Source: Nakamurella lactea DSM 19367 (GTDB lineage: Bacteria > Actinomycetota > Actinomycetes > Mycobacteriales > Nakamurellaceae). Taken from it: 64,000 nt of DNA. Numbering within the stretch: position 1 is the first letter of the stretch; each line of letters starts with the position of its first letter. The translations under genes were made by a program, and so were the position numbers. Positions 34,836 to 43,819 of this stretch are shown here, piece after piece. The stretch is from assembly GCF_000426645.1 (NCBI RefSeq), contig NZ_AUFT01000008.1, positions 186,001 through 250,000 of the forward strand, in the 5' to 3' direction. Below the pieces are notes generated by a model. It saw only the letters and a list, made by a program, of their open reading frames with translations, had not been told where the DNA came from and ran no database searches.

Positions 34836-36191
34836 TCAGGCCTGTCCGGCCAGGAATGCGTCCCGGTCGGCGTCGACGGCGGCGGTGAACTTGCCGGAGT
34901 CCATCTTCCCTGCGAAGACCAGTTGCAGGTTCTGGCCGAGTGTGTCGAGCATCGTCGGGCTGGACCAGTCGAAGTACGGGACGTAGCCGTCGTCGCTGTC
35001 CAGGGTCTTCGCGGCCGCCGACTCGCCGGTCAGGCTGAGCGAGGTCTCCGGCACCTTCACGTCCGGCGAGAGTGCCGGCACCAGGCCGAGATCGACCGCG
35101 GTCTGGCCGGCTGCAGGCGACATCAGGTAGTCCAGGAAGGCGGCGGCCACCTCGGGATGCTTCGACTTGGCGGAGATCACCATCGCGCCCGGTGCGGCAC
35201 CGACGCCGACGGTCTTGCCGCCCGACTGCGGCAGCTGGACGTAGCCGAAGTGCTTCTGCTGTTCGGTGCTCAGGCCCAGCGAACCGGTGTACTCCCACCG
35301 GAAAACGCCCTGGCCCTTGACGAAGTTGGCGACCGCGGTCTGGTAGTCGATACCGGCGAAGTCCTTCGGGAAGTAGCCGGCGTCAGCCCATTTCTTGACC
35401 GTCTCGACGGCTTCCTTCATGCCGACGTCGGATGCCTTCACCGTCGGCACGTCGTAGACGTAGTCGTTGAGCTTGTTCTTGTCGGCCAGCACGGCCTGAA
35501 CGCCGAGCAGCGCGGACGTCGAGCCGTCGAGACTGCCGTACTGGAACGGGATCTCGCCGGCCGTCTTGGCCTTGGCGGCGTCGACCTCGAGTTCGTCGAG
35601 GGTTTTGGGCGGTTCGATGCCGAGCTTCTTCAGCTTGTCGGCGTTGTAGTACAGGCCGATCAGCGAGGTCCGCGCCATCGGGGTGGCGAACCAGGAGCCG
35701 GAGCCCATCGTCTTCAAGTCGGTGGTGAACTTGTTCTGCCTGATGATCGTGGTCGGGACCTTCGAATCCCAGCCGTAGGCCTTGGCGTAGCTGTCGAGGT
35801 TGACCACCAGCCCACCCTTGGCGAGGGTGCCCAGCGACTGCCAGCCATTGTTCGCGCTGGCGATGTCCGGTCCGGCGTCGTCCTGCAGCTGCAGGTTGAG
35901 CGTCGAGTTGAGCTGGCCCCAGTCCTCCGAGGTGCGGTCGATGGTGACGTTCGGGTACTTCTTCTGGAAGTCGGCGATCGCCTGGTCGATCCATTTGCCC
36001 TCGGCCGAACCCCAGAAATCGGTCATCTTCAGGGTCACGGTGCCGGCCGAGGCGATGTCGGTCGAGATGCTGCTCGGCTGGGCGCTGCTCTCGCTGCCAC
36101 CACCCCCGCCGGGTGCGCAGGCGGACATGGTCAGAGCGAGGCCGGCGACGACCGCGACGGTGGTCGCCATCCGTGCTCGAAGAACTCTCAT
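34836..36191 (-). CDS. Sugar ABC transporter substrate-binding lipoprotein
   Basis: 451 residues. Signal peptide with lipobox LTMSAC; the mature protein begins with a Gly/Ser linker, then the family 1 solute-binding fold (DFWGSAEGKWIDQAIADFQK, PDIASANNGWQSLG, TSLIGLYYNADKLKKLGI, MGSGSWFATP). It delivers an oligosaccharide or glycoside to the two permeases. First gene of the operon, preceded by GGAGTGA. The promoter region is shared with the divergent GntR regulator. Confidence 0.92.
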   Translation of the reverse strand: MRVLRARMATTVAVVAGLALTMSACAPGGGGGSESSAQPSSISTDIASAGTVTLKMTDFWGSAEGKWIDQAIADFQKKYPNVTIDRTSEDWGQLNSTLNLQLQDDAGPDIASANNGWQSLGTLAKGGLVVNLDSYAKAYGWDSKVPTTIIRQNKFTTDLKTMGSGSWFATPMARTSLIGLYYNADKLKKLGIEPPKTLDELEVDAAKAKTAGEIPFQYGSLDGSTSALLGVQAVLADKNKLNDYVYDVPTVKASDVGMKEAVETVKKWADAGYFPKDFAGIDYQTAVANFVKGQGVFRWEYTGSLGLSTEQQKHFGYVQLPQSGGKTVGVGAAPGAMVISAKSKHPEVAAAFLDYLMSPAAGQTAVDLGLVPALSPDVKVPETSLSLTGESAAAKTLDSDDGYVPYFDWSSPTMLDTLGQNLQLVFAGKMDSGKFTAAVDADRDAFLAGQA

Positions 36192-36302
36192 CTTCACTCC
36201 GTTGTGATCTGGGGCCCGCATCCGGGAGAGCCGGGCTGACGCTCGCACTGCGGGACCGACTTTCCCGACAGTAGACAAAGTGACCCAGTTAGTCCAGATC
36301 GA

Positions 36303-36321
36303 ACCAGTTGGCCCAACTGGT
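36303..36321. promoter_or_regulatory. Palindromic operator, probable GntR binding site
   Basis: ACCAGTTGGCCCAACTGGT is a perfect 19-bp palindrome with one central base, in the 164-base region between the divergent sugar operon and the GntR gene. Related half sites (CCCAGTTAGTCCAG at 36284-36297, CACTGGT at 36338-36344) lie on either side. It sits about 35-53 bases upstream of the GntR start codon. Confidence 0.7.
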
Positions 36322-36355
36322 CGAACCAATCGGTCGACACTGGTATGTTGCGTTC

Positions 36356-37075
36356 GTGACGTCACCGAGTGCCGCGACCCAGACGTACGACCGGCTCGTC
36401 CACGACCTGACGGTGGGCCGGTACGCGGTCGGCAGCCGGCTGCCGGGGGAGCGAGATCTCGCGGTCGAGCTCGGGGTGAGCCGGGCGACGCTGCGGGTCG
36501 CACTAGGTCGGCTGGAATCCGAAGGTGTGGTGCAACGCTCGGCGCAGCGCGGCTGGTTCGTCCCGCGGCAACTGATCGGGGAGCCGCCCAGCACCCTGCA
36601 GTCGTTCACCGAGATGGCGCGGGCCAGGGGACTGCGGCCGACTGCGCGGGTGCTGCGGCACGAGATCCGGCCTGCCACCATGGACGAGGCCGGCAAGCTG
36701 CGGATTGCGCCGGCCGCCCCTGTGATCGAGATCGACCGGCTGCGCGGGATGGACGGCACCCCGGTCTGCTTCGACGTCGTGGTGGTCGCGGAGAATCGCG
36801 CGCCGGCGCTGGCCACCGCCGACCTGACCGACGCCTCGCTGTACGAGGTGCTGCGGACCCAGTGCGGCATCGAGATCTACCGCAGCGCCTACACCCTGAT
36901 GGCCGCGGTCGCCGACGGTGACCTGGCGAAATTGCTCGGCACCGGCGTCGGCGCGCCCGTGCTGGTTGGCGACGAGGTGGCCTATACCTCCGACGGCACA
37001 CCGGTTCTGGTCGGCACCAACACCTACCGCGGTGACGCCTACCGGTTCGAGGCGGACCTGTTCCGCCGGGCGTAG
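36356..37075 (+). CDS. GntR family regulator (HutC/UTRA subfamily)
   Basis: 239 residues. Winged helix: YDRLVHDLTVGRYAVGSRLPGERDLA and VSRATLRVALGRLESEGVV; then a UTRA ligand domain (RGLRPTARVLRHEIRPA ... VIEIDRLRGMDGTPVCFDVVVV ... DASLYEVLRTQCGIEIYR). HutC-type members such as DasR/NagR sense sugar phosphates. It is divergent from the sugar operon and the palindrome between them, so it probably represses both. TATGTT seven bases before GTG 36356 suggests a leaderless transcript. Confidence 0.9.
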   Translation: MTSPSAATQTYDRLVHDLTVGRYAVGSRLPGERDLAVELGVSRATLRVALGRLESEGVVQRSAQRGWFVPRQLIGEPPSTLQSFTEMARARGLRPTARVLRHEIRPATMDEAGKLRIAPAAPVIEIDRLRGMDGTPVCFDVVVVAENRAPALATADLTDASLYEVLRTQCGIEIYRSAYTLMAAVADGDLAKLLGTGVGAPVLVGDEVAYTSDGTPVLVGTNTYRGDAYRFEADLFRRA

Positions 37076-37089
37076 GTATTCCCCGGCGG

Positions 37090-37191
37090 TCAGCCGCGCA
37101 GCCGCTGGAATCCATCCAGGATCAGATCGAGTACCAGCGCGAACTCGGCCGTGTCGTCGTACTGGTTGCACAGCGACATCGCCTCCATCCA
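37090..37191 (-). pseudogene. C-terminal fragment of a TetR family regulator
   Basis: On the minus strand the last 32 codons read MEAMSLCNQYDDTAEFALVL then DLILDGFQRLRG, a typical C-terminal helix of TetR proteins (FxxGLDLILDGL). The N-terminal helix-turn-helix is missing; the sequence runs directly into an oppositely oriented oxidoreductase fragment. It is a remnant, not a gene. Confidence 0.6.
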
Positions 37192-37193
37192 CA

Positions 37194-37476
37194 GTCCTGA
37201 TCAACGGTGCATCGGGCGGTGTCGGCAGCCTCGCCGTGCAGATCGCGAAGGCGCTCGGCGCAGGGTGAGTCGTCAGCGGCTGACGCCGATGCTCGCCTCC
37301 CGCCGGCAGGCGGACGTCGTCGCCCTCGCCGGCCTGATTGAACGACGGCGTCGTTCGTACAGTTCTCGACCGCTGTTACCCACTCCACGAGATTGACGAG
37401 ATTGCCAGGGCGATCGACTACTCGGAGACACGTTCATGCCAAAGGAAAGGTAGTCATCACGATCCCTGACGCCGTG
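37194..37476 (+). pseudogene. Decayed quinone-oxidoreductase (medium-chain dehydrogenase) gene
   Basis: Plus-strand fragments in order: VLINGASGGVGSLAVQIAKA (nucleotide-binding motif), then after a large deletion SRRQADVVALAGLIE, then in a second frame DGVVRTVLDRCYPLHEIDEI followed by ARAIDYSET, then a third frame AKGKVVITIPDA. The order matches the C-terminal half of zinc-free NADPH:quinone oxidoreductases. At least one deletion and two frameshifts are needed. Together with the TetR piece it is the remains of a divergent regulator-oxidoreductase pair. Confidence 0.75.
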
Positions 37477-37552
37477 TCCCGCTGGATCCCGTCGCACCAC
37501 AGATATGCCGCGCTATTGCATTGCGCAAACGTTCGCTCTAGTCTTCGACGTC

Positions 37553-37566
37553 TACGATAGTTCGTA
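37553..37566. promoter_or_regulatory. Palindrome TACG-N6-CGTA upstream of the Tat-protein gene
   Basis: TACGATAGTTCGTA lies 50 bases before the GTG at 37616 in an unusually AT-rich stretch with further TCGTA half sites (TCTCGTATTTCGTAGAG at 37573-37589). Palindromes with the same CG-N6-CG or similar spacing lie before the genes at 46496 and 60076. Candidate operator. Confidence 0.4.
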
Positions 37567-37615
37567 TCTATTTCTCGTATTTCGTAGAGCGTTCAACAGG
37601 CACAGGAGCTGCATC

Positions 37616-40090
37616 GTGAGAGTCTCTCGTCGAAGTTTGTTGATTGGCAGCGCAGCCGCCCTGGGCACGATGCCATTGATGGGCCCTTCACCGGCGAGTG
37701 CCGCGCCCGCGCGCCAGGCGGCGGCGCCGCCCGCGTCGGCAGACCCGGTCGTTGACGAGCCGTCGGTAGCCCGGGCTCTCACGTGGTGGCCGCCGCAGCG
37801 GCAGGTGTGGACTCCGGTCGGCTGGAAGGGCCACCTGTTCCGGTACGACAACTTCTACACGGGCGCCATCGTCTGTCAGCCGGCCGTCGCCCTCCCGACT
37901 GGTGCGCCGTCGATCAAGCCCTACCTGAGGCAGTACGCCGGTCGGGACTTTCAGCTGACGCCGATCATGCCGCAGCGGGGACAGATACCTGACCTGGCGA
38001 CGGAACCGTATTACTTGCACCGCCACGACTTTGGCGTCGGGGTCCAGGGTTGGGACATGGACCGACAGACACCGGTCCTGTGGACAGACTTCCGTCGCCA
38101 GGAGGGACTCGTCCTGCGCCAAGAGGTCTTCGCGCATCTCCCGGGCGGCATGGCCGTCCAGACCGCCGACGAGCCGCTGTACGCGTGGGTGCGGTACCGG
38201 ATCACGGAGAAGGACGCGGATTCCCCCGCAGTGTTCCAGTTCGCTCTGCGATGCACCCGCGCCATGTACAAGCACTACATCGACCCTCCCGAGCAGCAGG
38301 AGGCCTTCGTGACCATGCAGGTCACCCCGGATGCTGCGACGATGACGGATCCTCTACGGATCGACCGCATCTGGAACCCCGGCGGTGACCCCATGACGGT
38401 GCCGGTGTTCGACGACAGCTCCGGTGATGTCCGGTTGATGCTCGGTCTGCCCGCCGGAGCTGGAATCTCGCTGACCGAGCTCGACAGCCATCCCGGGGTC
38501 TACGACCTGACGGTCAAGCTCCCTGTGGAGGTTGGTAACACGGTCGATGTATTGCTGCCCTATCTCCCGCAGCCGCGGGTCGAGGTGGACAAGGTCTGGC
38601 AGCTCGGCCACGACGGCGCGCTCGCCGAAACCGAGGGCTTCTGGTCTGCCAGATCATCGACCTCGGCAAGGATCTCGACCCCAGAGACTCTGGTGAATCG
38701 CTACTTCCACCGCAGCGTGCAGCTCTCCGAGGTGATCGCGGAGAAGAGCCCGGACACCGGGCTGTACACCTTCCTGACCGGGTCATACGGCTACGACCTG
38801 CTGTGGAGCACCCCCACCTCGATGATCAGCCACATGTTCCTGGACCAGCTCGGTGAACACGAGATCGTCCAGACCCACCTCGAGCCGTATTTCCTGTTTC
38901 AAGGCACCCGCAACCCGCCCGGAACGGCCTACCAGAAGGTAGGCAAGGAGGGCTTCTTCGCGACCCCGGCCTCACTGCAGTCCTTCGATTGGCTCGGTGA
39001 CCACGGTGCCATCCTCGAGTCCGTCGCGCGGCACATGCTGCTATCCGGTGACGAGGCGTTCATCGGCCGCTGGACTCCTGCCGTCGTCGCCGCGATGGAC
39101 TTCATCAAGCGGGCCTGCGCTGTCACCGATCACGACGGTGTCGCCGGGCTGATGCCACCTGCGGCGTCGAACGACACCGGTGTCGAACAGCAGTCGGTGT
39201 GGATCCAAGTCTGGACCTATAAGGGCCTGCGGTCCGGCGCGGAGGCCCTCGCGGAACAGCGCCACCCCAGGGCCAAGGAGTTTGCAAGCCTGGCGGACAA
39301 GTTCCGGGCCACCTTCGCCGCCGCTCTGCGTGACTCGGCGGCATCGGCGCCGACCTGGACGGACAGCAACGGGCACGAATACCCGATCGTGCCGAGCAAG
39401 TTCAGCGGCCCGGCCAGCGGGTGGCCCTATTTGGAGGCATTCGACTCCGGTGCTTTGGCCGCGGTGTGGGCCGGGCTGCTGCCGGCGAGCGACCCACTGA
39501 TGACCTCGTTCCTGGAGTACTTCCGGTCCGGCCCTAACACCCGGCTGTTCGATCCATGGCACCACACCGCACTCGACCGGGTCGTTCTCGATCACGAGCA
39601 GAGTAGCGGCGAACCCTGCTACAGCTGGAACCTGTTCCACAGCTGGCAGTCCGGGGACCGCAAACGCTTTCTCGAAGCCATGTACGGCCTGATGGTGGGC
39701 GCATGTTCGCCGGACACTTTCATCGCCGGCGAACACCGGCACGGCATGTACGGGACGTTGTTCGTCCAACCGATGGTGACCTGGGCGGTCAAGCACGCGG
39801 TGGTCGACGACTCGCTAGCCGCGAACGAACTACATCTGCTGCGCCTGTGCCCGGCCGCCTGGCTGGATTCGTCGGCACCGCTGGAGATGACCCGAATGGC
39901 CACTCGGTACGGGCCGGTGTCGGTGAAGGTGACGGTGTCTTCCGACCGGGGTGAGGTCGATGTCCAGCTCAGTGCCAGCTGGCGCCACAAGCCATCCCGG
40001 ATCTACCTGTATCGCCAGCCGGGTCACGTCCGGATGCGGGTCAATGGCAGAGCGATTCCGCCCCGCGACCGGATTCTCGTCACGTTCTGA
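37616..40090 (+). CDS. Tat-exported protein of unknown family, probable carbohydrate-active enzyme (left copy)
   Basis: 824 residues. Twin-arginine signal SRRSLLIGSAAALG at the N-terminus, cleaved near ASAAPA. After about 180 residues of beta-rich sequence (VWTPVGWKGHLFRYDNFYTG) comes a long helical region with paired Trp/Asp/Glu motifs, like an (alpha/alpha)6 barrel: EKSPDTGLYTFLTGSYGYD, LWSTPTSMISHMFLD, SFDWLGDHGAILES, SSGEPCYSW, CSPDTFIAGEHRH. A short beta domain ends it. Full-length homologue at 57614-60076. No CAZy family comes to mind; glycosidase or lyase is inferred from fold and neighbours. GTG 37616 has CAGGAG upstream and keeps the Tat motif. Confidence 0.75.
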   Translation: MRVSRRSLLIGSAAALGTMPLMGPSPASAAPARQAAAPPASADPVVDEPSVARALTWWPPQRQVWTPVGWKGHLFRYDNFYTGAIVCQPAVALPTGAPSIKPYLRQYAGRDFQLTPIMPQRGQIPDLATEPYYLHRHDFGVGVQGWDMDRQTPVLWTDFRRQEGLVLRQEVFAHLPGGMAVQTADEPLYAWVRYRITEKDADSPAVFQFALRCTRAMYKHYIDPPEQQEAFVTMQVTPDAATMTDPLRIDRIWNPGGDPMTVPVFDDSSGDVRLMLGLPAGAGISLTELDSHPGVYDLTVKLPVEVGNTVDVLLPYLPQPRVEVDKVWQLGHDGALAETEGFWSARSSTSARISTPETLVNRYFHRSVQLSEVIAEKSPDTGLYTFLTGSYGYDLLWSTPTSMISHMFLDQLGEHEIVQTHLEPYFLFQGTRNPPGTAYQKVGKEGFFATPASLQSFDWLGDHGAILESVARHMLLSGDEAFIGRWTPAVVAAMDFIKRACAVTDHDGVAGLMPPAASNDTGVEQQSVWIQVWTYKGLRSGAEALAEQRHPRAKEFASLADKFRATFAAALRDSAASAPTWTDSNGHEYPIVPSKFSGPASGWPYLEAFDSGALAAVWAGLLPASDPLMTSFLEYFRSGPNTRLFDPWHHTALDRVVLDHEQSSGEPCYSWNLFHSWQSGDRKRFLEAMYGLMVGACSPDTFIAGEHRHGMYGTLFVQPMVTWAVKHAVVDDSLAANELHLLRLCPAAWLDSSAPLEMTRMATRYGPVSVKVTVSSDRGEVDVQLSASWRHKPSRIYLYRQPGHVRMRVNGRAIPPRDRILVTF

Positions 40091-40151
40091 ACGTTCCTGT
40101 AATGCGCCTTGCCTGCTGTCCGCCATACCGAACCCTTCCCTCAGGAGAGCC

Positions 40152-41933
40152 ATGAAAGCCCGTCGATCACTGCTGGTCGCGTCGGTGTTCGTCGTCGCCA
40201 CAACATGCGCTCCCCTGATCGTCGCTGTTCACGCGGCGGCGGCGCCGGCCTCGCCCGGTCGCAGCTGGCATCCCGAAGCGATGCAGACTCGATCGAAGGA
40301 GCGCGTTGCCGACGGTCCGAACGCTGTCCTTCGGTCGAACAGTGCCCCCCGTTCGAAGGCCGCGATCACGGGCCCATCACAGGCGAAGCCGGGGTTGTCG
40401 GCCGCGCAGACCATTCCGCCCGACCTTTTGGTGCGAGATGGAGGCACGAACGCTGGAGCGCTCGGGGTGGCCACTACCACCGGCCCGGCCGACCCATGGC
40501 AGATCACGACTGACGTTGCGGGGCAATGGGATTGGGCTGACCAGCTGCTGTCGGCAGACGTCACCGGCGACGGCCGCACGGATCTCATCGCTAGGTCGGG
40601 AAGCCGACTCTACGTCTACCCTGGGACAGCAGACCCGGCCAACCCTTGGCCGACCCGCTTCGTCGCCGGGACCAACTGGGGCCGCTTCGACACGATCGTG
40701 ATCGCGGATGTGACCGGTGATGGCAGGCCCGATCTGTTGGCCCGTGAACCAGGCGCCGCGAGCGGCACCCTGAAGATCTTCCCCCACAATGGCGCCTCCA
40801 GCGGAAACGTCTGGACGGGGACAGGTCGCTGGGCGGGCACCGGCTGGAACCTGGCCACCACGATCATGCTGGCCGACGTCACCGGTGATCACCTCGCCGA
40901 CATGGTCATTCGGGACGGCAACGGTGACTTGTGGATCTATCCGCACAACGGCATCACCAACGGAAACCCGTACACCTCCCGCGGATTCGCCGGAAGTGGC
41001 TGGGGCACCGCCGATCTGATGACGCTGATCGACCCCGGAACAGGCTTCCCTGACCTGGTGATCCGTGACCGCTCGGGGGCGCTCTGGCGCTATCCGCACA
41101 ACGGCGCCAGCACCGGCAATCCCTGGGGACCAAGAGTGTCCGGGGGCGCCGGCTGGTCGGACACGAGCGCTCTGCTCGCGGCCGACGTTGATTCCGACGG
41201 CCGCCAGGACCTGCTGGCCGTGCACCGCAGTGCCACCCTCTGGCGCTATGAGACCGCCACCGGTGCAGACCTCTGGCCGATCAGGTCGTCCGCAGGTACC
41301 GGGTGGAACTTCGACGACGCGATGGTGACTGCCGATGTCGACGGCGACGGACTTGGCGACATCGTCGTCCGTGAGCCAGGCCGGTCCGATGGCTCGCTGT
41401 GGCTCTACCCGGGAACACAGCCCGGTGCCGTGCCTGCTCCACCTGTACTACTCGGCACGGGATGGAACCTTGCCCGGCGGTTGGCAGTCGGTGATGTGAC
41501 CGGCGACGGCTTCCCCGATCTCGTCGTTATCGACCGGGCGGGCGACATGTGGGTCTACCCGAACAATGGATCCGGCGACCGCACGCCATTCGACCAGGGA
41601 CGCAGCTGGATCGGCACCGGCTGGGGAACGACAGCGAAGTTGCTGATGCTCGATGCCGACCACGACGGCGAAGCAGATCTGGTCGACGTCGAGACCGACG
41701 GCACCGCGTGGCTCTACCGCGCCGGACAGGCGCCCTACCGGATCCCGGGCGAGTTCGGAGCCGCCCGATCACTCGCCGGCGGCGACATCGACACTTCCGG
41801 AACCCCGAGCCTGGTCGTCCTCTGGAGCGACGGGCGGTTGAGTGTCCGCGAGTTCGGATCGCAGTCGACCCCATGGACCGATGATCGGTTCCTGGCCGGC
41901 GACTGGGATTTCGCCTCCCACGTGTTGTTGTGA
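40152..41933 (+). CDS. Secreted FG-GAP/VCBS beta-propeller protein (left copy)
   Basis: 593 residues. Signal peptide MKARRSLLVASVFVVATTCA and an Ala-rich cleavage zone, a low-complexity linker, then about nine repeats of the type DVTGDGRPDLLAR, each followed by a LWIYPHNG strand. The Asp-rich loops bind calcium in FG-GAP/VCBS blades, giving a seven- to nine-bladed propeller. No catalytic residues are evident; carbohydrate binding or partner recognition is likely. It lies 61 bases after the Tat-protein gene with AGGAGAG before its ATG. Paralogue at 55764-57617 next to the second Tat-protein gene. Confidence 0.85.
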   Translation: MKARRSLLVASVFVVATTCAPLIVAVHAAAAPASPGRSWHPEAMQTRSKERVADGPNAVLRSNSAPRSKAAITGPSQAKPGLSAAQTIPPDLLVRDGGTNAGALGVATTTGPADPWQITTDVAGQWDWADQLLSADVTGDGRTDLIARSGSRLYVYPGTADPANPWPTRFVAGTNWGRFDTIVIADVTGDGRPDLLAREPGAASGTLKIFPHNGASSGNVWTGTGRWAGTGWNLATTIMLADVTGDHLADMVIRDGNGDLWIYPHNGITNGNPYTSRGFAGSGWGTADLMTLIDPGTGFPDLVIRDRSGALWRYPHNGASTGNPWGPRVSGGAGWSDTSALLAADVDSDGRQDLLAVHRSATLWRYETATGADLWPIRSSAGTGWNFDDAMVTADVDGDGLGDIVVREPGRSDGSLWLYPGTQPGAVPAPPVLLGTGWNLARRLAVGDVTGDGFPDLVVIDRAGDMWVYPNNGSGDRTPFDQGRSWIGTGWGTTAKLLMLDADHDGEADLVDVETDGTAWLYRAGQAPYRIPGEFGAARSLAGGDIDTSGTPSLVVLWSDGRLSVREFGSQSTPWTDDRFLAGDWDFASHVLL

Positions 41934-41959
41934 TTGACCGAATGCAATCGGAGGAAGAC

Positions 41960-43699
41960 ATGGGACGCGCACGCGTCGGACGGCTGGTGGCCGCGGTACT
42001 GCTGGCACTGTCCGCCACCGTCTTTGCCTCGGGGATAGCCCAGGCGATTGAGATACCGAAGGACCTGATCGCTCAGAACTTCCCCGATCCGGACGTCGTC
42101 CCGGTCAACGGCACCTGGTACGCCTACTCCACCAACACCTGGGCCTACCTGCCGGTCGCGTCGGCACCGACGGTCGACGGACCATGGTCCTTGCAGGGTG
42201 ACGCGATGCCCGGCGGGCCGTCGACGAGCTGGGCAACCGCCGGCCGGACTTGGGCTCCCGATGTGGCGGTCAACAGCGACGGCACGTTGACCGTGACCTA
42301 CACCGCATGGCACACCGCATCAGGTCGGCAGTGCATCGGAGTCGCGAAGGCCACCAGTCCGCTGGGGCCGTTCACTCCCGTCGGAACCGGCCCTCTGCTC
42401 TGCCCGCTGGCGCAAGGGGGCGCCATTGACGCGAGCACCTTCGTTGAACCCGGAGGATCGCGCTATCTGCTGTGGAAGAACGACGGCAATGCCGTCGGCG
42501 TCTCGAGCTCGATCTACCTGGCCCCGGTCAACTCCGACGGCACCGCGCTCACCGGATCACCGACGGCATTGATCACCGGACCAGCCGGTTCGATCATCGA
42601 AGCACCCGTCGTCGTCCGGCGGCCGACGGGCTACGCGATGTTCGTCTCGACCGGGGGCTACGGCGGATGTGACTACCAGACGGCCTATGCCACTTCGACC
42701 AGTCTCAACGGACCGTGGACCGGCCCAACCACCTTCATGACGACGGGGAACACCGGTGTGTGCGGACCTGGCGGTGCAGACGTCAAGACCGCCACGAACG
42801 GGCTGACCGGCGGGGACAAGGTGATCTTCCACGGTTGGGTGAACGGCGCCCGCCACCTATTCTCCATCGACCTGAGCTGGAACGGCCTGCAGCCGGTTCA
42901 AGGCGGTAGCAGGGCAAGCTCGTTGGACGGTGACGGCCGCGCCGAAATCGCTGCCGTCCGGCGCGACGGGGAAGTGCAGGCCTGGCACAACGATCTGGGC
43001 TTTGCCGTCAGTCCCTACGGTGACTCGCTGTTCATCACCACCGGATTCGACGACCCGGCGCGGACCCGGTTCGCCGATCTCGATGACGACGGCCGCGCAG
43101 AGGCGATCTACATCACGACCAACGGTGAGATCTGGGCCTGGCACAACGACGCCGGGTTCGCCTCCAACCCCTTCGGGACCTCCCGATTGATCGCCACCGG
43201 GTTCACCGATCCCGCCAGGGTGCGGTTCGCCGATCTCGACGATGACGGCCGTGCCGAATTGATCAACATCGCCGCGAACGGCGACGTGACCGCCTGGCAC
43301 AACGATGCGGCATTTGCGACCGCACCGTACGGGGCATTCAAGGTGGTCGCGACTGGGTTCTCCGCGGATCGCACCCTGTTTGGCGACCTGGACGGCGACG
43401 GTCGGGCGGAGATCATGGATATTCGCCCGAACGGTGAGATCTGGGCATGGCACAACGACGCCGGATTCGCAACGACGCCGTACGGCAACTCGGCGCTGAT
43501 CGCCGACGGATTCATCGACCCCGAACGCGTGAGGGTCGCCGACCTCGACCAGGACGGTCGTGTCGAGATGATCTCGATCCAGCCTGACGGGCAGGTGCGG
43601 GCCTGGCACAACGACACCGGCTTCACCGACAGGCCCTACGGCGACTCCGTGATCATCGCCGATGGATTCACCGAGCCGGACCGGGTCATCTTCATCTGA
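41960..43699 (+). CDS. Secreted GH43-like glycosidase with C-terminal VCBS repeats
   Basis: 579 residues. Signal peptide up to about residue 29 (SGIAQA). The GH43 five-bladed fold shows NFPDPDVVPVNGTWYAYST (catalytic base Asp43), TWAPDVAV, then IDASTFVEPGGSRYLLWK (pKa-modulating Asp) and IIEAPVVV (general acid Glu). GH43 covers arabinanases, arabinofuranosidases, xylosidases and galactosidases. From about residue 325 five VCBS repeats (DLDDDGRAELINI) each carry an AWHNDAGFA strand. GGAGGAA supports ATG 41960; an earlier in-frame GTG overlaps the previous stop. Confidence 0.85.
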   Translation: MGRARVGRLVAAVLLALSATVFASGIAQAIEIPKDLIAQNFPDPDVVPVNGTWYAYSTNTWAYLPVASAPTVDGPWSLQGDAMPGGPSTSWATAGRTWAPDVAVNSDGTLTVTYTAWHTASGRQCIGVAKATSPLGPFTPVGTGPLLCPLAQGGAIDASTFVEPGGSRYLLWKNDGNAVGVSSSIYLAPVNSDGTALTGSPTALITGPAGSIIEAPVVVRRPTGYAMFVSTGGYGGCDYQTAYATSTSLNGPWTGPTTFMTTGNTGVCGPGGADVKTATNGLTGGDKVIFHGWVNGARHLFSIDLSWNGLQPVQGGSRASSLDGDGRAEIAAVRRDGEVQAWHNDLGFAVSPYGDSLFITTGFDDPARTRFADLDDDGRAEAIYITTNGEIWAWHNDAGFASNPFGTSRLIATGFTDPARVRFADLDDDGRAELINIAANGDVTAWHNDAAFATAPYGAFKVVATGFSADRTLFGDLDGDGRAEIMDIRPNGEIWAWHNDAGFATTPYGNSALIADGFIDPERVRVADLDQDGRVEMISIQPDGQVRAWHNDTGFTDRPYGDSVIIADGFTEPDRVIFI

Positions 43700-43819
43700 C
43701 TCACCCCGGGTCCGGTGCATCCGCGGCTAGGAAGGTGGCTCCGAGCGTGCGCCAACATGTCATGATCCGGGGTGCCTTTCCTCGGCCCGGTCGTTGCACC
43801 AATCTGTGGAGGACCACGA

